Shown here in pieces: positions 1-5,598 of a stretch of DNA of 6,027 nucleotides (positions within the stretch are counted from its first letter, which is position 1; each line of letters starts with the position of its first letter). A program made the translations under genes and the position numbers. Origin of the DNA: Pseudomonadota bacterium (GTDB lineage Bacteria; Pseudomonadota; Alphaproteobacteria; Acetobacterales; Acetobacteraceae); the NCBI GenBank assembly GCA_021785335.1, contig JAJYFW010000132.1, positions 1-6,027 of the forward strand, written 5' to 3'. A model generated the notes under the pieces. It made no database searches and was not told where the DNA came from. It saw nothing but the letters and a program-made list of their open reading frames with translations.

Positions 1-813
1 ACGAGCTTGCATCTCTCCTACGTGGATGGGTTTTGCGGCGCAGGTTGGCGTATCCCGGCTGGTATCGAGGCTCACGATCATCCCGATCTGTTCGCCGCCC
101 ATGCGACGCCAAAGCTGGAGCCAAGCACTGCGCTTAAGGCGCTGGAGTTACGCCCGGCGTTCGACAGATACGTATTTGGCGACACCAAAGGCCGAAATCT
201 GGACTCTCTTCGGGCAGCGGTGGCAGAAATACGATTGCGTAGCCCAGACACGCCGGAACCCGAATTCATTATGGCAGATGCGAATGAACTTGTGCGTCGG
301 GAATGTGACCTGCTGCGCAAGGATCAACGGCGTCGTGCAGTGATATTCCTCGACCCGTTCGGCATGCAGGTTGAATGGAGCACGTTGGAGGTGATTCAGC
401 GGAGCGGCAGGGTGGACCTGTGGCTTCTGCTTCCTTCCGCCATTGCGGTTGCCCGGCTGCTGCCGCGATCGGGGCCGCCCTCTGCAAACTGGACTTTGCC
501 GCTGGACCGTTTCTTCGGGACCGAAAAGTGGCGCAACAACCTGCTTGAAGCGAAACCAGACCTTTTCGGCAACATCGTACCGCGCCGCGCCGTCGCCCTA
601 TCCGTGATCGTCGAGTTCCTGAAGGAACGCCTCGGGCAGTTGTTCGGACCGGGGCTGCACCCCATCGCGCTGGAACTGCGCATCGGCAAGCGCCCTGCCT
701 ACCACTTGGTTTTTGCGTGCAGCGCCCCTTCCGCGCGCGCGAGAGAGGTTGCACTGAGGATCGCAGGGCATCTCCTGGATCGCGCTCGACGAGACAATCA
801 GGCGGGTAGCTGA
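1..813 (+). CDS. tcmP: Three-Cys-motif partner protein TcmP, 5'-truncated by the window edge
   Basis: The frame is open from base 1 and ends at a TGA at 811-813, giving 270 residues in the window. The TTG at 7 is very probably not the start: family members normally have some tens of residues before the YxDGFxGxG segment, which lies here at residues 7-15 (YVDGFCGAG), so the true start is outside the window. Other family marks are the ALKALE helix near 44-50, an ADANE segment near 92-96, LDPFG at 117-121 followed by the QVEWSTLEVI segment, a hydrophobic DLWLLLPSA strand, FFGTEKW near 171-177 and a C-terminal YHLVFAC strand. The glycine-rich DGFxGxG loop and the acidic LDPFG strand resemble a Rossmann methyltransferase-like fold; that is inference. 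TcmP proteins are known as genomic partners of DUF5131 proteins, and one lies directly next to it, in convergent orientation, overlapping by 16 bp. Cellular role and substrate are unknown. GC is lower than in the right half of the window. Confidence 0.9.
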   Translation, partial: TSLHLSYVDGFCGAGWRIPAGIEAHDHPDLFAAHATPKLEPSTALKALELRPAFDRYVFGDTKGRNLDSLRAAVAEIRLRSPDTPEPEFIMADANELVRRECDLLRKDQRRRAVIFLDPFGMQVEWSTLEVIQRSGRVDLWLLLPSAIAVARLLPRSGPPSANWTLPLDRFFGTEKWRNNLLEAKPDLFGNIVPRRAVALSVIVEFLKERLGQLFGPGLHPIALELRIGKRPAYHLVFACSAPSARAREVALRIAGHLLDRARRDNQAGS

Positions 814-1574
814 TCCCATGTGCGACCATCGAGCTTGCGACCCGCTGCCTTTTTGCTGACGCGCACGAGCGTCGTCCGCTCCGATTCCGCCGGTGCCCAG
901 ATACCCCACTGCTTGAAATGGAACGGCACGCCAGCCCTCTGGCATTGGTCGCGCAGCCCACGGAACCATGCGGGATCGGAAGGCCGTGCCCGGGCACCAC
1001 TCTCACCGCCGGCAATCACCCAGTGGACCGCGTGGCCAAGCCAGGGCGACAGGTCGAGTGACCCAAGAAGCGGCTCGCAGGACAGGAAACGGAGATTCGC
1101 GGGCACTGCTGCGAGATGAGGGAGGCGCCGCTCAACCCACACTTGATCTTCTACCGTGGCGCCGAGCCAGACATTACGCGGCCAACTACTGCCCCAGGGG
1201 GCCAGCGCCGCTGCGCGGTCTGGCCGCTTCGTCAGCAAGAGCCAGTCCAGCAAAGGGGTTTCCGCAATCAGCGCGCCAAGTTGCGTGCGCCAGGGATCAA
1301 GGTCTCGGCGATCCTCAAACACGTCCGCCATGCTGGCGCAGAACACCCGATGCCGCCGACCGGATCGGACCGCCTCAGCGTGCCAACGGTGAGGTTCCTG
1401 CCAGTGCGCCGGACCGAAGAAGCGCCGGTGCGCCGAGATGCCCCACACCGCTTGTCCGGTTCGCTTGGCCCATGCCTCTGCATAACAGTGCTTGCAGGCA
1501 GGCGACACCTTCACGCAACCCCACCAGGGGTTGAAGGTGTGATCGGTCCACTCGATGCGGCTGTCCTTGCCCAT
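798..1574 (-). CDS. Gp37/Gp68 (DUF5131) family three-Cys-motif protein
   Basis: A 258-residue protein with every hallmark of the phage Gp37/Gp68 (DUF5131) family: the N-terminal IEWTDHTFNPWWGC block, then a C-X6-C-X2-C cluster at C20, C27 and C30 followed by YAE, a SMADVFED block at 81-88, LTKRP at 114-118, WLGATVED at 136-143, SCEPLL at 165-170, GGESG at 189-193, KQWG at 221-224 and a closing RKLDGRTWDQLP. The cysteine spacing recalls, but differs from, the C-X3-C-X2-C Fe-S site of radical SAM enzymes; an Fe-S cluster is therefore plausible, not shown. The enzymatic function of the family is unknown. The frame stays open upstream to an ATG at 1691, but those 39 extra residues are low-complexity and unlike the family. 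The ATG at 1574 places the conserved block right at the N terminus and has a GGAG 8 nt upstream, so it was chosen. The last codons overlap the end of tcmP, its usual partner. Confidence 0.95.
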   Translation of the reverse strand: MGKDSRIEWTDHTFNPWWGCVKVSPACKHCYAEAWAKRTGQAVWGISAHRRFFGPAHWQEPHRWHAEAVRSGRRHRVFCASMADVFEDRRDLDPWRTQLGALIAETPLLDWLLLTKRPDRAAALAPWGSSWPRNVWLGATVEDQVWVERRLPHLAAVPANLRFLSCEPLLGSLDLSPWLGHAVHWVIAGGESGARARPSDPAWFRGLRDQCQRAGVPFHFKQWGIWAPAESERTTLVRVSKKAAGRKLDGRTWDQLPA

Positions 1575-1582
1575 GCCTGCGG

Positions 1583-1586
1583 CTCC
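1583..1586 (-). promoter_or_regulatory. Ribosome binding site deciding the DUF5131 start
   Basis: On the minus strand GGAG lies 8 nt before the ATG at 1574. This supports the 258-residue protein over the 297-residue reading that starts at 1691. Confidence 0.6.
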
Positions 1587-1629
1587 ACTGTCAGCCTCGC
1601 CGCTCGATGGCGTACGAAGTTTGCCCGTG

Positions 1630-1658
1630 AACCTATTGCCGATGCTCGCCTCGCTCAA
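1630..1658 (-). promoter_or_regulatory. Possible sigma-70-type promoter for the DUF5131 gene
   Basis: On the minus strand TTGAGC (1658-1653, 4 of 6 matches to the -35 consensus) and TAGGTT (1635-1630, 3 of 6 to the -10) are separated by 17 bp, and would give a leader of about 50 nt before the ATG at 1574. The -10 match is weak, so this is only a candidate. If real, it also argues that the longer reading from 1691 is not translated. Confidence 0.25.
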
Positions 1659-1751
1659 GCGAAACCCCTGCGCGATCGACCCTCGTAACACGACATGAGG
1701 CAGGCAGCGGGTGGGAGGCTGCTATTAGCCCTGACCTTGAGCGCGCGGTGA

Positions 1752-1925
1752 GGAGCGAATCCGGCCATAAGGGGATCGCCCGGTTCGGTGGCGCTCGCCC
1801 TTGTCATGAACGGCCGCCGCTATCGCTTGATCGGGCGCGAAGTTGGGCTGAGCAAGAACACCGGCGCTGAAATCGTGACGCGACACCGCGCCGCCGCCCC
1901 GATGCCACCCGCGCCGACGTCGTGA
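1752..1925 (+). pseudogene. Fragment resembling the C-terminal HTH of a site-specific recombinase
   Basis: Between stops at 1749 and 1923 lies a 57-codon open stretch. Its core at 1821-1877 reads RYRLIGREVGLSKNT followed by GAEIV and TRHRA, the pattern of a helix-turn-helix as found at the C terminus of resolvase/invertase-type serine recombinases, where SKNTV is usual; here the V is a G. No catalytic domain precedes it: the frame is closed at 1749, and another frame upstream (around 1738-1780) may be the displaced continuation. There is no ribosome binding site before the internal ATG at 1806. The fragment reads as a decayed remnant of a mobile element. An IS21-type transposase HTH is an alternative. 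The family call rests on a short motif and is tentative. Confidence 0.35.
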
Positions 1926-1992
1926 GCAAGGCGTTTGGACGACACGGTTGCGGCCGCCAGGTGCGGCTTGTCCGCGCCCTGCCCCTCCCCGT

Positions 1993-1996
1993 AGGA
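1993..1996 (+). promoter_or_regulatory. Likely ribosome binding site of the antitoxin-like gene
   Basis: AGGA lies 7 nt before the GTG at 2004 and supports this start. The same bases form TAGGAT (1992-1997), which with TTGTCC at 1968-1973 (18 bp spacing) could be read as a promoter giving a leaderless transcript; the ribosome-binding-site reading is simpler. Confidence 0.5.
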
Positions 1997-2003
1997 TCGC
2001 CTT

Positions 2004-2690
2004 GTGAACGCTCTCCCGAACCTGATCGGCCTCGGCCTCTACACCATCCCGGAAGCGGCGCGCCTCGCCGAAGTGGCGCCGGCGCGGGTGCGCGGCTGGG
2101 TGCATGGCTACCACGACGGCACCGGCAGGCCGCGGCGGGCCGCCGTGGTCGGCCATCTGCTGCCGGACGCGGAAGGCAGGACGGCGCTGTCCTTCCGCGA
2201 GCTGATCGAGGTTCGGTTCATCCGCCATTTCCTGCGCGCCGGCGTGTCGTGGCGGAACATCCGGCGCGCCGCGACCGAAGCGCGGCGCGACCTGCTGAGC
2301 GAAGCCGGGCACCGGCTGCGCTTCTCGACTGACGGCGTGACGATCTTCGCCGACACGCTGGCCCGCAGCGGAGACCGCACGGCGCTCGACCTGGTGGCGC
2401 GCCAGTACGTGATGCTGAATGTGCTGGCGCGGAGCTTCCGCTCGGAATTCGACCTGGAGGCCGGGGATGTGATCCGCGCATGGCACCCGCGGCCGGAAAC
2501 GCCGCGGGTGTTGCTCGACCCGCGGCGATCCTTCGGGCACCCGATTGTGGAACCGGGCGTGCCGACGCGGGCGCTGGCCGATGCCCTGCGCGCGGAGGAC
2601 GGGGATGCCGGCCGGGTCGCGGCGCTGTTCGGCGCGTCGGAAGAGGCGGTACGGCAGGCGGCTGCCTTCGAGATGACCGTCGCGGCGTGA
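2004..2690 (+). CDS. VapB45-like antitoxin: MerR-type HTH plus DUF433 domain
   Basis: A 228-residue protein beginning with GTG at 2004. Residues 13-35 (YTIPEAARLAEVAPARVRGWV) form a MerR/Xis-like helix-turn-helix in which a conserved tryptophan closes the recognition helix. Residues 62-98 (LSFRELIEVRFIRHFLRAG onwards) are the helical segment typical of this class. The C-terminal third, about 170-224, is a DUF433 domain: LLDPRRSFGHPIVEPGVPT, then a helical ADALRAEDGDAGRVAALFG and SEEAVRQAAAFE. This length and order match the large antitoxin VapB45 of Mycobacterium tuberculosis rather than the small AbrB/RHH VapB types. The likely role is to bind and neutralise the PIN-like product of the next gene and to repress the operon through the HTH; both are inference from the family. 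The stop codon overlaps the toxin start (GTGA, 2687-2690), so the two are translationally coupled. I see no clear inverted-repeat operator upstream. Confidence 0.85.
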   Translation: MNALPNLIGLGLYTIPEAARLAEVAPARVRGWVHGYHDGTGRPRRAAVVGHLLPDAEGRTALSFRELIEVRFIRHFLRAGVSWRNIRRAATEARRDLLSEAGHRLRFSTDGVTIFADTLARSGDRTALDLVARQYVMLNVLARSFRSEFDLEAGDVIRAWHPRPETPRVLLDPRRSFGHPIVEPGVPTRALADALRAEDGDAGRVAALFGASEEAVRQAAAFEMTVAA

Positions 2691-3097
2691 AGCTGGCGCT
2701 CGACGCGAACCTGTCGCTTCACCTCGCCCATGCTGTTCACGCGCTGCTTGCCCCGGAGGGCGGGACGGCCATCAGCATTCCCGAACGGTTCAGCCCCGGC
2801 ATCGCGGATCGCGACTGGATCGCCGCGTTGCATGAAGAAGGCGGGTGGGCCGTGCTGACGCAGGACCGGAAGCTGCGCACCCGGCCGCATGAGCGGCTCG
2901 CCCTGGAGCAATCGGGCCTGGTCGTGTTCATTCTGGCGCACGGCTGGGCGCCGGAACCGTACTGGCAGAAGGCGGCCGGGATTATCCGCTGGTTGCCGCC
3001 CATGCTCGCCGCCTTCCACGCGGCCCAGCCGCCGGCGCTATTCGCCATCCCGCATCGCTGGACCCCGGCGCCGCTCCGCCCCTTCAGGGAGCGATGA
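2687..3097 (+). CDS. VapC45-like PIN-domain toxin (putative ribonuclease)
   Basis: A 136-residue protein starting with GTG inside the antitoxin stop codon. The start is fixed by the first beta strand, KLALDANLS, which in PIN-like proteins sits at the very N terminus. Candidate metal-binding acids are D6 (LALDAN), D41 and D43 (IADRDWI) and D60 (VLTQDRKL); the spacing and the strand-plus-TQDRK motif fit the PIN-like DUF5615/VapC45 type. The segment at 76-87 (SGLVVFILAHGW) is the following core strand, and the C-terminal helix near 91-112 (YWQKAAGIIRWLP) carries the tryptophans common in the subgroup. PIN toxins cleave RNA with Mg2+; no target can be read from the sequence. All acids needed for activity appear present, so the gene looks intact. 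The partner HTH-DUF433 gene directly upstream makes a toxin-antitoxin role likely, though some such pairs have never been tested for toxicity. Confidence 0.8.
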   Translation: MKLALDANLSLHLAHAVHALLAPEGGTAISIPERFSPGIADRDWIAALHEEGGWAVLTQDRKLRTRPHERLALEQSGLVVFILAHGWAPEPYWQKAAGIIRWLPPMLAAFHAAQPPALFAIPHRWTPAPLRPFRER

Positions 3098-3193
3098 CGG
3101 GCGGACTGCCCCCGCTCGCCGCCGCGCGGGAATACGGATCAGCCTTTAGCCCTTCCGCCCTGCGCCGGGGGCATCGCTCCGGTGCCGATCCTG

Positions 3194-3217
3194 GTAGCTA
3201 TGTGGTTGCTACGATTT
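3194..3217 (+). terminator. Weak candidate terminator after the toxin-like gene
   Basis: GTAGC at 3194-3198 and GCTAC at 3208-3212 form a 5-bp stem with a 9-nt loop, followed by GATTTT. It lies about 100 bp past the PIN gene stop. The stem is short and AT-containing, and the T run is only four bases, so termination is uncertain. The inverted repeat could equally be a leftover of a recombination site next to the tRNA. Confidence 0.2.
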
Positions 3218-3257
3218 TCGCGGTCCGTCGCCGATCCCGCATAAGTCATTGAAAAGA

Positions 3258-3332
3258 TGGTGGGTGCGACAGGGATTGAACCTGTGACCCCCGCCGTGTG
3301 AAGGCGATGCTCTCCCGCTGAGCTACGCACCC
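3258..3332 (-). tRNA. tRNA-Val (anticodon CAC)
   Basis: The minus strand folds into a full cloverleaf of 75 nt. The acceptor stem GGGTGCG pairs with CGCACCC, the D arm is GCTC/GAGC, the anticodon stem TCGCC/GGCGG (one T-G wobble) holds the loop TTCACAC, and the T arm is ACAGG-TTCAATC-CCTGT. The anticodon CAC at 3298-3300 reads GUG valine codons, the frequent valine codon class in a high-GC genome. The discriminator base is A and the CCA tail is encoded (3258-3260). A short run TCTTTTC follows the 3' end. The 3' end faces the accessory block, which makes this gene a possible integration site. Confidence 0.97.
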
Positions 3333-3385
3333 TGGGGTCCGGAACGCCCGGCTTTCCTACCGGCTGGGGGCCGCCGGCGCAACCC

Positions 3386-3401
3386 CCGGCGCCGCCGCCG
3401 G
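3386..3401 (-). terminator. GC-rich hairpin directly after the oxidoreductase gene
   Basis: One base past the TAA at 3403-3405, CCGGCG and CGCCGG form a perfect 6-bp stem with a 4-nt loop. A T run is missing, so it is not a classical intrinsic terminator; it could pause polymerase or protect the mRNA end. In such GC-rich DNA a hairpin of this size may also be chance. Confidence 0.3.
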
Positions 3402-3402
3402 C

Positions 3403-4572
3403 TTAGACGACGTTGCGCTCCCACAGCGGCCGCCCGGTGAGCAGCCGCTCCCAGCCGAGCGGGCCGAGGTCGAGCGTGGTGAAGCGCCCGGCCGCGATCA
3501 GCTCGGCGACGCCGCGGCCGGCGGCCGGCGAATGCTGCATGCCGTGGCCGGAGAAGCCGGCCGCGAACACCACGTTCGCCAGCGCCGGATGGCGGCCGAC
3601 GATGCCGTTGTGGTCGAACAGGTTCATCTCGTAGTAGCCGGCCCAGGAGGACGCGAGCCTGATCCGCTCGAACGCCGGCACGCGCGCCGCCAGCACCGGC
3701 CAGACGCGCTCGGTGAACATCTCCTCCTCCACCGTCAGCGGCGGCTCGTCCGGGTCCGGCTCGTCCTCGCCCGGCGAGCGGCCGGTGAGGAACATGGCGC
3801 CCTCGGCGCGGAACCAGATGCCGCCCGGCTCGATCACCAGCGGGCAGGCGGCCAGCGCCTCGCGGCAGGCGATCACGAATACCATGCGCTTGCGCGGCAC
3901 GACCGGCATGGCGATGCCCAGCATGGCCGCCACCTGCCCCGACCAGGCGCCGGCGGACACCACCGCTTCGTCGCAGTCCAGCACCGTGCCGTCGGCCAGC
4001 CGCACGCCGCGCACGCGCGCGCCCACCTGCTGGAAGCCGGTGCATTCCTGCGCCACGTAGCGCACGCCGAGCGCGCGCGCCTTGCGCCGCAGCGCCTGCA
4101 GCAGCGCCGGCCCGTCGAACGAGCCTTCGCCGCGCTCGCCGAACGCGCCGGCGGCGACCTCCTCGGTGCGCAGCCACGGCCAGCGTGCCGCGATGGCGGC
4201 GGGATCGAGCAGCGCAATTTCGGCACCCTCGGCACGCTGCACCGCCACGTTCTCGCGCAGCACCGGCAGCCCGGCCGCGCTCGCCAGGAACAGGTAGCCG
4301 TGCTCCCTGAAGCCCAGTTCCGGCGCATCGCCATCGACCGTCAGCGTCGTGCGCGCCGCGCGGATGAACGCCAGCCCGTATTGCGACATGCGGATGCTGA
4401 CCGGGGTGGAGAATTGCTGGCGGATGCCGCTCGCCGACAGCATCGAGGAGGCGCGAGCATACGTCGGGTCGCGCTCGACCACGGTGATCGCGCCGCGGAA
4501 GCGCGGATGCGACGCAAGATGGTACGCGGCGGACGAACCGATCGCGCCGCCGCCGACGATGACAATGTTCAT
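3403..4572 (-). CDS. FAD-dependent oxidoreductase, DAO family (FOXRED1/sarcosine-oxidase-like)
   Basis: A 389-residue flavoprotein of full family length. The N terminus is a Rossmann dinucleotide-binding motif, GGGAIG at 7-12, with E33 at the end of the second strand (VVERD) placed to hold the ribose of FAD. SSMLSASGIRQQFST (42-56) is the flavin-contact segment typical of FOXRED1-like members. VVSAGAWSG (204-212) is the second FAD-binding strand. AGFSGHGMQHSPAAGRG (338-354) is the C-terminal flavin motif. The family oxidises the C-N bond of N-methylated or D-amino acids, or related amines, passing electrons to O2 or a carrier. Substrate cannot be told from sequence. At the place where monomeric sarcosine oxidase has its covalent-flavin cysteine, this protein has the SWAGYYEMN segment without cysteine, so non-covalent FAD is likely. 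No signal peptide; cytoplasmic. It follows the HpnL-like gene by 30 bp and probably shares its transcript. The ATG at 4572 has no clear ribosome binding site but starts exactly at the MNIVIVGGG strand. Confidence 0.95.
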   Translation of the reverse strand: MNIVIVGGGAIGSSAAYHLASHPRFRGAITVVERDPTYARASSMLSASGIRQQFSTPVSIRMSQYGLAFIRAARTTLTVDGDAPELGFREHGYLFLASAAGLPVLRENVAVQRAEGAEIALLDPAAIAARWPWLRTEEVAAGAFGERGEGSFDGPALLQALRRKARALGVRYVAQECTGFQQVGARVRGVRLADGTVLDCDEAVVSAGAWSGQVAAMLGIAMPVVPRKRMVFVIACREALAACPLVIEPGGIWFRAEGAMFLTGRSPGEDEPDPDEPPLTVEEEMFTERVWPVLAARVPAFERIRLASSWAGYYEMNLFDHNGIVGRHPALANVVFAAGFSGHGMQHSPAAGRGVAELIAAGRFTTLDLGPLGWERLLTGRPLWERNVV

Positions 4573-4602
4573 GGGTCTGCCGGAATGGGTCTCGGGGTTC
4601 AG

Positions 4603-5598
4603 TCAGGCCAGCGAGTGTTTGCCGTCAACTCGCCCCGGCGCAACCCCTTGCCGCCGTTCCGCGCCCAGCCACAGCGCCAGGCTGGGCACGCCGAACGCCG
4701 CGTCGCGCAGGCGCTTGACCAGCGACAGCGCCAGCCCCAGCGCCGGTGACACGCCGAACAGGCCGCACACCAGGATCAACCCGCCCTCCTGCACGCCGAG
4801 CGCGCCTGGTACGACGAACGCGGCGCCGCGGATGGCGAGGCCGAGGCTTTCGATGACCAGCGCCGGCGCGCCGCCGATGGCATGGCCAAGCGCCCGCAGC
4901 GCGATCCACACCTCCAGTCCGCCCAGCATCCAGGCCAGCAGATGGCGCACGGCGGCGACGGCCAGGCCCCGCCGCTGCCCCTGGATGCGGGCCAGCGCCA
5001 CGTCCAGGCCGTCGATCCGCCCGGCCCAGCCGAACCGCCGGGCGCCGCGCTCGGCCAGCCGCGCGAACCCGAGCCGCTGCGCCGGCACCAGCATGGCCCC
5101 GAGCGCACAGGTCACGCCCAGCCCGGCCAGCATCCAGACCGAGACCGCGCCCCGCCCACGCACCGCCACCAGCAGCACGAGGCCGAACAGGGTAAAGGGA
5201 ATCTGGGTTACCAGCTCGACCGTGCTGTCGGCGAGTGTCGCCGCGACCGCGTGCGGCAAGACCATCCCGCGGCGCACCAGCAAGCGGATCGCGGCGAGCG
5301 GCCCGGCGACCGGAAGCACCGGCAGCAGGCTGTTCACGCCCTCGCGCAGCCAGCGCGCCACCACGAACACATGCAAGGCCGGCACACCCGGCCGCGCCAC
5401 CGTGCGCCAGGCCGCCGCGGTCAGCGCGATCTGCACCATGTGCAGGACCAGCACCGACGCCAGCCACCAGCGCGCCCGCAGCAGCAGGTCGGCCACGCGC
5501 GCAATGCCGACATGCGCCAGCAGCGCGCCGCCGAGCGCCAGGCCGAGCGCCAGCGCGAGCACCGTGGAGAGACGGCGGAAGCGGTCAGGACCCGGCAT
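4603..5598 (-). CDS. HpnL-like membrane protein (lysylphosphatidylglycerol synthase TM/flippase-like family)
   Basis: A 331-residue integral membrane protein of the UPF0104/lysylphosphatidylglycerol-synthase transmembrane superfamily, closest by motif to HpnL. Hydrophobic segments lie near 11-29, 42-64, 114-145, 151-171, 214-236, 258-283 and 285-312. Diagnostic stretches are RWLREGVNSLLPV at 82-94, a TLADSTVELVTQ helix at 121-132, ALVIESLGLAIRGAAF at 246-261, VPGALGVQEGG at 263-273 and ALSLVKRLRDAAFG near 290-303. HpnL is named from hopanoid gene clusters, and relatives are proposed to move lipid-linked molecules; no hopanoid gene is in this window, so exact role is open. Where relatives have a glycine-rich VGGE after LLPV, this one reads VAGP (97-100). 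The frame is open up to an ATG at 5745, but that part is an antisense-like shadow of the sulfotransferase reading and is not hydrophobic; ATG 5598 is preferred. It overlaps the sulfotransferase end by 14 bp, which suggests coupling. Confidence 0.85.
   Translation of the reverse strand: MPGPDRFRRLSTVLALALGLALGGALLAHVGIARVADLLLRARWWLASVLVLHMVQIALTAAAWRTVARPGVPALHVFVVARWLREGVNSLLPVLPVAGPLAAIRLLVRRGMVLPHAVAATLADSTVELVTQIPFTLFGLVLLVAVRGRGAVSVWMLAGLGVTCALGAMLVPAQRLGFARLAERGARRFGWAGRIDGLDVALARIQGQRRGLAVAAVRHLLAWMLGGLEVWIALRALGHAIGGAPALVIESLGLAIRGAAFVVPGALGVQEGGLILVCGLFGVSPALGLALSLVKRLRDAAFGVPSLALWLGAERRQGVAPGRVDGKHSLA

Larger units (their letters stand above)
1575..2003. other. 429-bp stretch without an intact gene
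   Basis: This region separates the divergent DUF5131 gene (-) and antitoxin gene (+), so it must hold the promoters of both. It contains the candidate DUF5131 promoter at 1630-1658, a recombinase-like fragment at 1752-1925 and an AGGA just before the antitoxin start. I see no complete gene, RNA gene or long repeat in it. An isolated GCGGCCGC palindrome at 1950-1957 has no extended arms. Confidence 0.6.

Noticed and set aside
968..1688. Plus-strand open frames opposite the DUF5131 gene
   Set aside because: Composition lacks domain signal; the minus strand carries the conserved family blocks.
1950..1957. GCGGCCGC palindrome before the antitoxin gene as an operator
   Set aside because: The symmetry stops after 8 bp and such palindromes are frequent by chance at this GC content.
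1725..2540. 271-codon open frame on the minus strand opposite the antitoxin gene
   Set aside because: No recognisable motif, and it is the antisense of a gene with clear HTH and DUF433 domains.
3139..3330. Small open frame on the minus strand across the tRNA
   Set aside because: Its peptide is the usual chance translation of a tRNA gene (AGEHRLHTAGVTGSIPVAPT); the region folds as tRNA-Val.
3323..4177. 284-codon open frame on the minus strand
   Set aside because: Alanine/arginine/glycine-rich shadow in another frame of the oxidoreductase gene, whose motifs are unambiguous.
3532..4749. 405-codon open frame on the plus strand, antisense to the oxidoreductase
   Set aside because: Histidine/arginine/glutamine-rich composition without any domain; typical antisense opening in very GC-rich coding DNA.
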